DNA from: Symsagittifera roscoffensis
Taxonomy: Eukaryota; Xenacoelomorpha; Acoela; Convolutidae
Direction of reading: 5' to 3'
NCBI RefSeq assembly: GCF_963678635.1
Contig: NC_087067.1
Location: forward strand, 55,116,456-55,180,455
DNA: 64,000 nucleotides
The stretch's first letter is position 1; each line of letters starts with the position of its first letter. Positions 10,333 through 20,100 of the stretch are shown here, in pieces. A program made the translations under genes and the position numbers. The notes under the pieces were generated by a model. It did no database searches. It was given only the letters and a program-made list of their open reading frames with translations, and was not told the origin of the DNA.

Positions 10333-10981
10333 TTTCAAGAGATGTGATAACTGCTTTTGAGGATGGTAAATAGAAAATGGTTGGTGATGGTGGAACTATG
10401 TTTGACGAATAACGAAGACATTCTGAAGTTTTGGGATCCAAGTCTATCAACAGATGACCGAAATCTTCTTTCGTTGCCAACTGATACGCATGACGGAGGA
10501 ATTTTGCATTATTCAACTGTCTGCCTAAATAATCAATTTGTTGAATGTCTCGAGGTGATTTGAACAAAATTAAGTGAGTTGTATTCAAATCTATTGTACG
10601 TGATTGCTTACTTTGCTGAAATAAATTGTGCTTGACATAAATAACATGAACGTTTTTATGTCAGCCTGCTGTAGCTAATTTAACAAAATCTTTTTCATTA
10701 AAAATTTCTTCACAGGTATCATCAAAGACAATCATACAATGCCGTAAGTTATTAACAATTTCAAAGCTGGACAATTTTATAAATTCAATATCAAATTTGT
10801 TGTGAGAAACAAAGGAACGGTATTTGGGTTGATCGTGAAGATAAAAATAAAATATCTTGTTATATGATGGATAGAATGTACCTTTGAGAAACATTTGAAA
10901 AATTAAATCAGTTTTGCCAGATCCCGAGGGACCTGAAACGGACATAAACAGACGATATTTTGTTGAAATGATCTTATTCAT
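10289..10981 (-). pseudogene. A32/FtsK-like DNA packaging ATPase with an in-frame TGA
   Basis: The frame encodes a packaging ATPase that would pump DNA into capsids. From ATG 10981 the Walker A motif GPSGSGKT is at residues 17-24 and the Walker B motif MIVFDD at 83-88. Codon 107 is TGA (10663-10661). The same frame then continues for over 120 codons with the family's conserved C-terminal motifs, including a VIYVKHNLF-like strand and LILFKSPRD. The position usually holds Arg, so a CGA to TGA transition is the simple explanation. No splice sites that would remove it are evident. The ATG follows the stop of the membrane protein gene by 2 nt. Confidence 0.8.
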
Positions 10982-10983
10982 TA

Positions 10984-11274
10984 TTATAACTTGGGATTGG
11001 GTAACATGTAACCAACTGTACTGGATAGTATTGAAAGCCAAATGGCAGTCTCGTCACAACTAAGATTGTAAAAAGACAATTTTGAAATAGATAAAGAGAG
11101 CAAAATGAAAATGAAACAGACTTGCGTGAAAAAGACAACTTCTGCAGACGGAAGAGAAACAGAATTACAAAATTTCCAAGATCTGTTTTCGTGAGATAAA
11201 GACTTTTCGGCAACACCAATGTCAACAAAGTCGCAATCATTGTTCTGGACAGTGGTGGTTTCTTCAATTTCCAT
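10984..11274 (-). CDS. small two-span membrane protein of Polinton type
   Basis: This 96-residue protein from ATG 11274 has two hydrophobic stretches: one around residues 52-72 (VVFFTQVCFIFILLSLSI) and one near the C-terminus (WLSILSSTVGYMLPNP). The polar N-terminal half is acidic. A short protein with exactly this FF.Q...I.I then LSS..GY.LPNP pattern is common in Polintons and adintoviruses; I recognise it from that pattern. It may be a virion or host-membrane protein, but no function is established. It overlaps the preceding gene by 11 nt. Confidence 0.6.
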   Translation of the reverse strand: MEIEETTTVQNNDCDFVDIGVAEKSLSHENRSWKFCNSVSLPSAEVVFFTQVCFIFILLSLSISKLSFYNLSCDETAIWLSILSSTVGYMLPNPKL

Positions 11275-11560
11275 GTTTACTGGAAGACCTTTTTTGCTTA
11301 TTTGTATCAAGGTTGATAGTTACAACTGCATACCAATCGCCTTTTTTTCTCTCTGATCTATTGCCGTTTGGTTTGTATTTTATTATATATCTTGCTATGT
11401 TTTTGTCTGTCAGAAGTATCCGAACAATTTTTTCTACGTTTCCGGTACTGATTTCGTCTAATAACTCTTTTGGTAAATTCTCACCTGTTAAACTCACATT
11501 TTGTGTGTTTTCTTTTGGCAAAAATATTTTTTTGAAATTTTGAATTTTCAAACACGACAT
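11264..11560 (-). CDS. unrecognised small protein, paralogue of 11659-11958
   Basis: This 98-residue protein starts at ATG 11560 (MSCLKIQ). Its middle part, LPKELLDEISTGNVEKIVRI followed by a strand with IIKYKPN, aligns by eye with LPAELKELVKTDNVEEIHLV and FVVKFKSN in the next gene upstream. The shared start MS(C/R)L also suggests a tandem gene duplication. The C-terminus is basic. No domain is recognised. The ATG of the membrane protein gene lies inside its last codons. Confidence 0.5.
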   Translation of the reverse strand: MSCLKIQNFKKIFLPKENTQNVSLTGENLPKELLDEISTGNVEKIVRILLTDKNIARYIIKYKPNGNRSERKKGDWYAVVTINLDTNKQKRSSSKHGN

Positions 11561-11658
11561 GTTAGCAACTAGTAATCACACAAGATCAAAAGAAAATGAA
11601 GACAATCAATAAATATATTTATTATGATTCACAAAACTTGGTATATGTATGTGATTCG

Positions 11659-11958
11659 TCATTTCGGTTCAACAGGCAAATCAACTCCTCGTTCAATGAA
11701 GAAAAACTCATATTTTGTGAATTTGTCATGGTTACAATTAGATTTGAACTTTACAACAAAATGAGCAGCAACTCTGAAAGTGGCTTGAACTAAATGTATT
11801 TCCTCAACGTTATCAGTTTTGACTAATTCTTTCAGTTCAGCTGGAAGCTGATGGTCATGCAAATGGATTTGTCTTCTCTCTCCCAGCTGAGGTTGCAGCC
11901 CTTCCAGGTTGAGATTGAACAACGGAATTGACTGGCGAAATTCCTGGAGTCTGGACAT
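11659..11958 (-). CDS. unrecognised small protein, paralogue of 11264-11560
   Basis: This 99-residue protein starts at ATG 11958 (MSRLQEF). The stretch LPAELKELVKTDNVEEIHL followed by HFVVKFKSN matches the neighbouring paralogue. It overlaps the end of the upstream gene (11855-12199) by about 100 nt in another frame. A repeated small protein with one or two strands after a helix could be a dimerising DNA-binding or regulatory factor, but that is only a guess. Confidence 0.45.
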   Translation of the reverse strand: MSRLQEFRQSIPLFNLNLEGLQPQLGERRQIHLHDHQLPAELKELVKTDNVEEIHLVQATFRVAAHFVVKFKSNCNHDKFTKYEFFFIERGVDLPVEPK

Positions 11959-12142
11959 TGTACAGGTGAAAGTAGTCAAGAACTGTAAAAAATTTCCGTA
12001 AATTGTCGATTTCGATATCGTTCAGTGTAATTTGTTCGAGTTTTTGCAGGAGAGGTTTTCCTCGACAATCTAATATGCCTGTCCGCGTAAGAGTAACTTT
12101 AATTCTTGGTGTTGAATTGTTTTCAGGACTCTGATTAGTCAT
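11855..12142 (-). CDS. unrecognised small Polinton protein
   Basis: The protein has about 95 residues if translation starts at ATG 12142, which lies inside the last codons of the upstream gene (8-nt overlap, ATGACTAA). An upstream in-frame ATG at 12199 would add 19 residues and increase the overlap to 65 nt. The central part (IKVTLTRTGILDCRGKPLL, then a helix IEIDNLRKFF) looks folded; the C-terminal 30 residues are low complexity. I recognise no domain. Confidence 0.45.
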   Translation of the reverse strand: MTNQSPENNSTPRIKVTLTRTGILDCRGKPLLQKLEQITLNDIEIDNLRKFFTVLDYFHLYNVQTPGISPVNSVVQSQPGRAATSAGREKTNPFA

Positions 12143-12722
12143 TGAAGCGTAAACCAACAAATTTGGAGATAAGGTTGTTTGCATCATTGGACAGTTCATT
12201 TTGTAACCAATCGAAAAAAACTTTGGATTTTCTACGGGTACAATGCTTTAATAATTGATGTGAGGGAAGTAAATGAGAATGTCGTTTGCAAATATGTTTT
12301 TCTTGACCCAATAACTGTTCAATCTTTGGGCAGCCAAAATCTTCCAAATTTGTCACGGGTAATTTCAAGTATTCAGCTAGTAAAACAGATTTTTGTGTAC
12401 CTTTAGCAAAAAAATGGGAATTTGGGTTCCTCAAACGAATGCTGTCAAAAATTTGATCCAAGTATGAGTAAGGGTATTCACCTTCGTCCCAACGAAGCCC
12501 GTGTAGAAATTTAGATACCCAATTGTACGCTTTTTTCTCTTCTTTTGATAAATTGTTGAATTGGACTGGTGGCAGAAAATGAATTGTATCAATTGTATTA
12601 GCAGAGCAAACGGAAAGTTCCTTTATGATCAAAGGTTTCTTGCCACATTTAAATCCCTCAATATCTAAAATAATGAGATGATTGAAAAACAATTTTTTAG
12701 TTTTCTTTCTTTGGGTTAACAT
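12135..12722 (-). CDS. unknown protein with a DnaQ/RNase H-like look
   Basis: This 195-residue protein starts at ATG 12722 (the frame to 12731 starts with GTG). A strand near the N-terminus ends in LDIEGF, a D-x-E arrangement (Asp20, Glu22) like the first motif of DEDD exonucleases. Farther on are a predicted helical region with YNWVSKFLHGLRW, then AKGTQKSVLLAEYL and a Cys/His-rich part (CKRHSHLLPSHQLLKHC). I recall proteins of this layout as lone frames in invertebrate mobile elements. The exonuclease idea rests on one motif and is weak. Confidence 0.4.
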   Translation of the reverse strand: MLTQRKKTKKLFFNHLIILDIEGFKCGKKPLIIKELSVCSANTIDTIHFLPPVQFNNLSKEEKKAYNWVSKFLHGLRWDEGEYPYSYLDQIFDSIRLRNPNSHFFAKGTQKSVLLAEYLKLPVTNLEDFGCPKIEQLLGQEKHICKRHSHLLPSHQLLKHCTRRKSKVFFDWLQNELSNDANNLISKFVGLRFND

Positions 12723-12842
12723 GACTTTCACTCAACATTCCAACAAACGAAATAACTTTGGTTTGAATGCTTTAAGAAATAAGCAAAACGCAATACCTGT
12801 CACGTGACCCAGGTAACAGTTTTTAATTGGACAAGGAAAAAA

Positions 12843-13139
12843 TTATGTGTACCCAGGACCGGTATGATTTTTTTCTTGCAAATATCCCGCTGCGTCATGC
12901 AATATAGCATGTATTCTAAGAAATTTGAAATGTTTCAAGTGTTTGTCGAGCGACGAATTGTCTATTCCAATTAAACCACCATATGGTCTGTTTTTCAAAA
13001 CAAAATCCAAATTAATATCAGCATCCAAATACAAACAAGTGGCTAAAAAATACTGAAATCTGACTGATTTGTCTGGATATTGTGATTTTAAGTCTATAAA
13101 AATTTCATGAATGAGTTTTAAATCGAAAGTCGAAATCAT
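12843..13139 (-). CDS. unrecognised conserved-looking small protein
   Basis: This 98-residue protein starts at ATG 13139. It is compact and not low complexity, with helical segments around LIHEIFIDLKSQYPDK and FQYFLATCLYLDADINLDF and a C-terminal part ILHDAAGYLQEK. It lies 47 nt downstream of the preceding gene and 120 nt before the next, the loosest spacing in the block. Base composition and codon use look like the neighbouring genes, which supports real coding. Function unknown. Confidence 0.45.
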   Translation of the reverse strand: MISTFDLKLIHEIFIDLKSQYPDKSVRFQYFLATCLYLDADINLDFVLKNRPYGGLIGIDNSSLDKHLKHFKFLRIHAILHDAAGYLQEKNHTGPGYT

Positions 13140-13186
13140 GTTTACTGAACTCAATATAATAAAAAGGGAATAATGAAAAGTATCAA

Positions 13187-13975
13187 TCAACACTTAACTT
13201 TCTCTTCAACAATAAATTTCACAAATAGCACATCAGTATCTACATCAAGTTTTCCATATCCACTTGTCAAAATATCCATTATTTTGCAAAAAGCGGCAGA
13301 ATGGGGTCCATTAATTAAACTTTCAAATCTTTTCAAAGTTTCTGTATTCATCTCATCTGTTTGAACATGTCTGCTTTCTGTATGTTTCTTTGAAACTGAA
13401 GTCGAAATTCTTACGGATTTGTTTGACGTCGACGATGCAGCAGGCGTAACTGTATTATCAATTCGTTTCTGTCCCCCAACGGCCGGAGATTTCTTGCAAA
13501 CGTTTTGATTTGGTGAAGTTTGTTTGTTAGATGATGTTGCAGAAAGCAATAAATTGGGTAAACGTTTTTTGATTGCAGTGAAATCTAACAAATCGAGATT
13601 GGCTGCAACAGGTTGTGCTGAATAAGTGAGAGCTAGTTTAAGCTTGTCAAATAACTCACCGTTTCCTTTGACATCTTTAGCAGGAGAAATTAAGTATTTG
13701 AAGCAAGTGAAAATACAAGGAACACTGAAACATTTTTGGGAAGGAAAAAATTGGTTTAATTGTTCCTCTGAATCTACTTGAATCAATATATGGTAATGAA
13801 TTTTTTTTTCATTCTCGACTGAAAAAGGGCAATATTCAGATTTGAAGTGGCTTCCAAAAGCATAATTTTTAAAAGTAGATAAATTAGGAATTTTTTCAGT
13901 GATAACAAATTTGAAATTTGGTTGAAATTTTTTGAAATAATCAGGTAACACAACTTCGAACATAGCTTCTGCCAT
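13187..13975 (-). CDS. unknown 262-residue protein with an HUH-like motif
   Basis: The protein starts at ATG 13975. The N-terminal 120 residues look like a folded alpha/beta domain. At residues 60-65 it carries HYHILI, followed by QV. This resembles the metal-binding H-hydrophobic-H motif of rolling-circle replication initiators, and a Tyr occurs about 35 residues later (CFKYLISP). Residues ~140-210 are Ser/Thr/Lys-rich and probably disordered, followed by a helical tail. If real, it would be an unusual replication-type protein for a Polinton. The missing YxxK-type motif makes this doubtful. Confidence 0.4.
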   Translation of the reverse strand: MAEAMFEVVLPDYFKKFQPNFKFVITEKIPNLSTFKNYAFGSHFKSEYCPFSVENEKKIHYHILIQVDSEEQLNQFFPSQKCFSVPCIFTCFKYLISPAKDVKGNGELFDKLKLALTYSAQPVAANLDLLDFTAIKKRLPNLLLSATSSNKQTSPNQNVCKKSPAVGGQKRIDNTVTPAASSTSNKSVRISTSVSKKHTESRHVQTDEMNTETLKRFESLINGPHSAAFCKIMDILTSGYGKLDVDTDVLFVKFIVEEKVKC

Positions 13976-13989
13976 TTTGTAAAGGAAAA

Positions 13990-14361
13990 TTAATTTGAGT
14001 CGTGCTTGAAATCGTTTGTGTTTGAGGAAAGTTGAGATTTCCTGGCTCGTTTACAGTTAGATTGCGGTTTGTCTTTGTTTTCAACAGTATCAGAAATTTC
14101 ACTTGTTTGCGCTCGGATTGACTTTCCCGACTTTAGTAATTTTGAAAATTCTTCGCTGCTTAAGGAAAGTCTTTGTACACATTCAAATTCAGCGCCTTCA
14201 GTTGCTTTTTTGAAAACTTTCAGGAATACATAAGTTCCAGTTTGGTCATATGTTTTCAATGTAGCACGCACTAGTCTTTTACTGTTTTCCGAAATATCGA
14301 AATAGCAATCGCCAAAATCTTTATCTGCATTTGCTGTGGTGCTTGTTTTGGTTTTATTCAT
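13990..14361 (-). CDS. small protein, possibly PC4-like ssDNA-binding
   Basis: This 123-residue protein starts at ATG 14361 and is the first gene of the minus-strand block. Residues ~18-75 suggest four strands followed by a helix (FDISENSKRLVRATLKTY, TYVFLKVF, CVQRLSLSSEEFSKLLK). That order and the L..S..F..L ending resemble the PC4/p15 single-strand DNA-binding fold. The remainder is polar and basic. The match is by eye only, so an unrelated beta-rich protein is equally possible. It is 14 nt upstream of the next gene. Confidence 0.4.
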   Translation of the reverse strand: MNKTKTSTTANADKDFGDCYFDISENSKRLVRATLKTYDQTGTYVFLKVFKKATEGAEFECVQRLSLSSEEFSKLLKSGKSIRAQTSEISDTVENKDKPQSNCKRARKSQLSSNTNDFKHDSN

Positions 14362-14845
14362 TGTAACGAGTAAATTTTCAAAAAAACTTGATTCAAAACT
14401 GAATAGAAAGAAATGAATGGTTCCGATTGATTGTATATGTCTGCAAAAGAAAGCGTTGTATCTATTTTAATTTATATACACATGTACTTTATATCGCAAA
14501 GATATTGGATTGCAATTTAGTTCAAATGGATAAGTATTTTGTGCATGTACAACTGATAAGAATTTTTAATGGGTGTTAAAGGTCACAATGTTTAAACGTT
14601 ATTTTTGATACAAGCTATTTGTTTGAATGCAATTTAGATAAACATAGAATACCACGCAAGGTAACATAAATATTTTACACGCCCTCCCTTATTAAACTGA
14701 TTAAAAACTACATAGGAGGTCTTGAAATTTCTAATTTTAGAAGAACCAATCCCTATTTTAATCTCTTGAGGCGTTTTCACAATTCATTTCAGTTTCATTT
14801 CTCTCCGCGTTACGTTTGTCATTTTCTTCCAAATTTTCTTCAAAA
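14362..14845. promoter_or_regulatory. divergent intergenic region of the Polinton
   Basis: These 484 bp separate the leftward gene block (first ATG at 14361) from the rightward gene at 14846, so promoters for both directions should lie here. The sequence is AT-rich, with several TATA-like stretches (for example TTATATACA near 14470). I see no strong repeated operator-like motif. Confidence 0.4.
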
Positions 14846-15481
14846 ATGCCTTGTTATATTATTGCCGGATATTCCAATCACGAAAGAACCATTTTTTATG
14901 AAACCGTTCACGGTAATTTTGTAGCAATAATTAACGAAGAAAAAAGTTTCAATTCTGATGAGTGGACTTGTACTCATCACGTTATGATTCCCAAAAATTT
15001 TTTACATTTATTCAGTAAACTTTCCTTAAAAATTTCAAAGAAAGACGAAGAACTGAATATAAAGTATTTGAGTTACCTTACAAATTCTGGTAAATATACG
15101 GATCCTGACGAGCCTCTTGCTCTTCAGGTTGATATTTCAACTTTATCAAAACCAGTAAAAAAAATTTTGTATAAATACGATTGTGATGTTACTCCGATAT
15201 GTGAAAACCAGTTAGAATACTTTGAAGAAATTGAATTTTTTGATCGTTTATGGGGAATGGAACAGATTGAATCACCATCAGTAGTTACCCCGAAAGCTGA
15301 TCCTTCCCCTGTAGTATCACCATGGCTTGACGAACCGGGTTGCTCAACTCCAAAGCGTACCCCTGAGGCTACTGTGAGCAACCACATGGAAAACTTAACC
15401 CCTTCTCTCTGTCTAGCGCCAAAGAAAAAAAGGAAGTTAACAACACTAGAGAAAGCGCAGGAGTATATGGACCTTATATAA
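14846..15481 (+). CDS. unrecognised nuclear-type Polinton protein
   Basis: This 211-residue protein starts at ATG 14846 (MPCYIIAGYS) in a good context (AAAATGC); the frame upstream begins at TTG only. The first 115 residues look folded (HERTIFYETVHGNFVAII, then a Ser/Lys region). The C-terminal third is rich in Pro, Ser and Thr and ends with PKKKRKL, almost identical to a classical nuclear localisation signal. A nuclear regulatory role is plausible. It is the only plus-strand gene besides polB. An AATAAA lies about 190 nt downstream. Confidence 0.55.
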   Translation: MPCYIIAGYSNHERTIFYETVHGNFVAIINEEKSFNSDEWTCTHHVMIPKNFLHLFSKLSLKISKKDEELNIKYLSYLTNSGKYTDPDEPLALQVDISTLSKPVKKILYKYDCDVTPICENQLEYFEEIEFFDRLWGMEQIESPSVVTPKADPSPVVSPWLDEPGCSTPKRTPEATVSNHMENLTPSLCLAPKKKRKLTTLEKAQEYMDLI

Positions 15482-17112
15482 CTTTGAAACTGAGGTTGAG
15501 TTTAATTGATTTTTGTTTGTATTTATTGTGTATAATAATTTAACTTTAAAATTGAGTTTGAGTTTGTATCTTGTATTTGTTCATTAATTATCACAAGATT
15601 GGGTTTTGATTAAAAATTTATTTCAAAAGCCTTTAAAAATTGAAGTTTAAAAAATCATTTATTTTTAATAAATTGACTATTTTTTTTTTCAATTAAAAAC
15701 AAAAAAAAAATCCGTAAAATTTTCATTTTTTCCACAATTAGGATTTAACATATTAACATTGAAGTTCTTATTTACATTAGTGATCTTGAGAAAAAACTGA
15801 AAAGCATCCATATATATGCTAATTTTTAGAAAACAAGATTAAAAAAATCAATTTCGTCTTTTGAAAAAAGATAATTAACGTCAAAAAAAAACTGGAAAAA
15901 AATAATTTTGGATGAAAACTTATGTTGTCATATGTTTATTCAAATAGTTATCATGCAAATTAAACATAATGAAAAATAGTATAAAAGATGTTTTAAACCA
16001 ACTTTTTGATAAAAATACTTATTTTTTTAATGTTTTTTAGTTAAAAATTTGATTTTTTAATTACAAAAAGGGAAAAAAAGCATTAATTTTTTTCTTTTTC
16101 TACAAATTGGAGTTACCATTTGATCATTGATACTGTTGTCTCCAAAAATGATCATATTGAAAAAAATACAAGTATTCATCATCATGCTAAATATTTGAGA
16201 AAAATATCAAACTTTTTAATTGATGACTCATCGTTTTTTCATTTTTCCGAAAAAATGCGACTTTCAACCAGAAGACGCAATTTTTTATTATGAGCAAGTG
16301 GTGTTATTATGAAAGTGCATTGAGGGGCACGACTAATGAGATTGTGGGAGTAGATGTTTTTTCAATAGTCTTCGAGAAAAACGCTAATCCCCTTAATCCC
16401 CCCTAAAACAACAAACTCATTTCTCTTTACAGAAAAGTATTTTTTCGGACTTTTTTTTCAAATCGAAAGACAATTGAGACAAATTCATGATGACATGGAC
16501 CGTGCAACCGCTCCGTGATTGACATCATTGATAGCAATGCGCCTGGAAAGTTAAAAACCTGTCATTTTTCAGTTTTTGCTTTACTTATTCATCATTTCAA
16601 CTGTTTTTGATACTAATTTTGACATTTTTATAGGATATTCTGTCCCCATGACAACTGGGATATTTAGGATCTATCATGTGTTGTGACATGCTCAACTTTT
16701 ATTCGCAATTTCGAAATTTTCATCAATTTTTATTTTGAATTGATAAAATATAAAATTAAAACTTTTCTCTCTTGGCTCTAAAATCATTTTGAATTAAAAT
16801 TTAGCCCAAACTTGGTTGGCTTAGATTAATTTCTATCGTTTGTAATAATTATTAACGTTTCAAACAACAATTTATCTGTTTCGTCCAATCGAATTTCAGT
16901 TTGCCAGTTATGGCGGGAAATTCAAATCTAATTCAAATTTTGGCGGGAACTTTAATTCAAATTCAAAATTACGCGCGCAAAACACAAACCGTTTTCTCTG
17001 CAATTGGTAGACGAACAGTTATGCTTCCCATTTACTGTTGTTTCTGAGTGTAATTTGAGATCACTTGATTCTTTTTCTTTCTTAAAATCAATAGCTTAAC
17101 TTATTTCAAAAA
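15482..17112. other. AT-rich interval before polB
   Basis: About 1.6 kb without a supported gene. It is dominated by A and T runs, with AATAAA-type signals near 15660 that may end the upstream transcript. From about 16870 to 17112 the sequence becomes less simple and probably holds the polB promoter. I see no repeat or known motif. Confidence 0.5.
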
Positions 17113-20100
17113 ATGTTCAAATGCAATTTTTGTCCACTGAAATATGCAAATAAGAGCAATAGAGGTCGCCATGAGCGGGACAAACATTTTGTTGAAAAAG
17201 GACTTATTGTTTATCGATGCAATGAGTGTTCATTCACGGCTCAAATGCTTTCAAATTTACAAAAACATATTCTTCACACTCATGGTCAACTTGGAGGTGT
17301 TTGTGATTATTGTCATTTGGGTTTTCATTCGCCCAAAAACTTATCAGCTCATTTACTAGCAACCCATGGTCTTCCTGTTACGAGAGCTGCCTCTGCTGAT
17401 TTAGCCACTACAAGTGCCGCTGCTAATGCTGCTCTCGGTGATGTGCATGCTGTCGATGAAGACGAAATCAACGGCACCAATCTTCAAAAAAGTGAGTCTG
17501 CTTTTTTCGGTGTTCTTGAAACGTATGTGATCGGCGGAAACCAACCCATGGATGAAAATCAGCCGATTGACCTTTTGCAATTTATGCAAGAGAAAAAAGA
17601 TGAAATTCAAAGTCTCATAATCGATCGAGTTGCAGAAGGACCTAGAAAAGTTCAGTTCAGCGCTAATTTAGGTTTGGTAAAACCTAAAGTAATAAATGAT
17701 TCTAGTAAAACTGAGCACGACGAGCGGATTGACATTTATGCAAACTCTGATATGAAACCTGTGATGAGCTTAGGATTAGAAGATGATGAGTTTTTTGAAA
17801 TGGTCGAAAAAATGCAAGCAGTTTTGGAGACTTTTGCATCTTATGGATGCGGTTGGGTTTTGCAACACGTAATTCAAGTTTTTGTTAAACTTGCAAAGTT
17901 TTCACCAATCCGTGGGTCATCTTATATTGACTTGCCTTTTCGAATTCGAATGTCCCAGAATTTGATAAACATTAGAAATCACGAAGATAATAATTGCTTC
18001 GAACTTTGCTTTACCGATGCTTATAGTCTGAAGCATGGTGTTGACCTACTTCTAACTGATCAACAAAAAGCAAACCCAGCAGCTGCGCGGACACAGCCTG
18101 ATACATACACTGCAGAAAGTGCACACAAAGCCCAAGGTAATTTTGATTCACCCATGAGTTTCGCTTCAATTGGAAAATTTGAACAACTTAACGACGTGCG
18201 GGTAAATGTGTTCCAGTACCACAAGGGAGATTTGTTGCCTATGTATATATCAAAACGACCAAACCAAGATAACAGCACCCAAACTGAAATATTTGACATG
18301 GACCTGCTTCTCTTGTATGAGCCTGCAAAGAATCACTATGTACTTATAATCGATTTGTTAAAGTTCATCTGCGAAATCAAAGGGTGTAAGTATCGCACAA
18401 TTGCACGTTTATGTAGAAACTGCTTTCACATTAGTTGGAGTGATGAAACTCACGAGCAACACATCCAGTGTTGTAAGGATCATGAACCTGCTCTAGTAGT
18501 CATGCCTTCAGCAGAAAAAGGTACCAACAGATACGAGTTCAAAAACCTCCAGGCCTTGTGGTTTGTACCACTTGTGATTTATTTTGATTTTGAATCATTT
18601 CTGAAACCTGTAGATTCTTGTCCTGATAATCCATCGCGATCATCTACCCGAGTTGTACAAAAACACGAAGCTTGTGGGTATTCATTGGCTGTAATTGAAC
18701 ACGGAAATTCACAGCCCTACTTCTTTGACTATGACAGCTCTGATCAATGCATGAAAAAGTTTCTCAATCAGTTGCATCAATTAGCGAGAGATATATATGA
18801 TCAAAAGCGACAGTTTCCTCAATTTCTAGAAAGCCAAGAATCGTTGAACAAAGAAAACACATCAACATGTTGGATTTGCTGTATACATTTTACCAATGAG
18901 CACGAAAAATGTCTTGACCATTGCCATTTTTCTGGAAAATTTTTGGGATGGGCACATGAAAAATGCAACCTCGCAAGACGAACTGTAAATTTCACCCCAG
19001 TCATTGGACATAACATCCAGAACTATGACCTTCACCACATTTGTCTCGCATTGCATGAATGCGAGCCAACAAGTACATTGAGTGTTATACCTAGCACCGA
19101 CGAAAAATATATATCGTTAAGCATTGGAGTCCTAATTAAAACTATAAAAATGAAAAACGGATCTGAGCAAAAAGTTTTTGAATACCTCAGATTTATTGAC
19201 TCATGCAAGTTTTTGAATTCTTCCCTGCAAAAATTGGTTGATAATCTACCAGCGGAAAAAATGTCAATTTTGAACAAGTATTTTGCAAACGAGACGGAGG
19301 AGCAACGGTGTCTGATACGACAAAAAGGTTTCTACCCTTATTCGTACATGACCGGAAGAGAAAAATTTGCAGAAAAAGAATTGCCTCCTTTGCAAAATTG
19401 GTCCGATGTTTTGAATGGAGGAAAAGTTGCAGTTTCACAAGCGGATCTGGAACATGCAAAGAAAGTTTTTAGAGTGTTCAAATGTCAAAACTTGGAGGAT
19501 TATCACAACTTGTATCTCAAGTGTGATACACTCCTTCTTGCTTGCGTCTTTGAAGAATTTCGACAAATTAGTCACCAAACTTATGGTCTGGACTGCGCGC
19601 ACCATTTTAGTGCTTCAAACTTAGCTGGAGACGCCTTCAAACGTATCTGCAAAGACTCGAATGTTCAGCTTTTATCAGACCGCAGGCATCTCGAAATGGT
19701 CGAGAATATGATGCGAGGTGGTACTGCATCCGTGTTCCATAGTCGGTTTTTCAAAGCCAACAACAAAGAATGCCCCGACTTCAACCCAGATCAACCTAGC
19801 ACCTACGGGTTTATGATCGATGCAAATAACCTCTATGGCGGCGTCATGCAAACGGAGAAATTACCGGTGCGTAACTTTGAGCTAATAGAGCATATAGAAG
19901 ACGAGGTGATTGTGAACCAAATCCTCAACATGACTGAAGACTCTTTGATTGGATTTATATTGGAAGTTGATCTCGAGTATCCAGAAGAACTGCATGAGGA
20001 TCATCAAGATTACCCTTTAGCTCCTACTAAAGAAAGTGTACCCCAGGATTGGTTGAGTCCCTACCAAACAAATTTACTCGAGCAGATGAAAAATCAAGAC

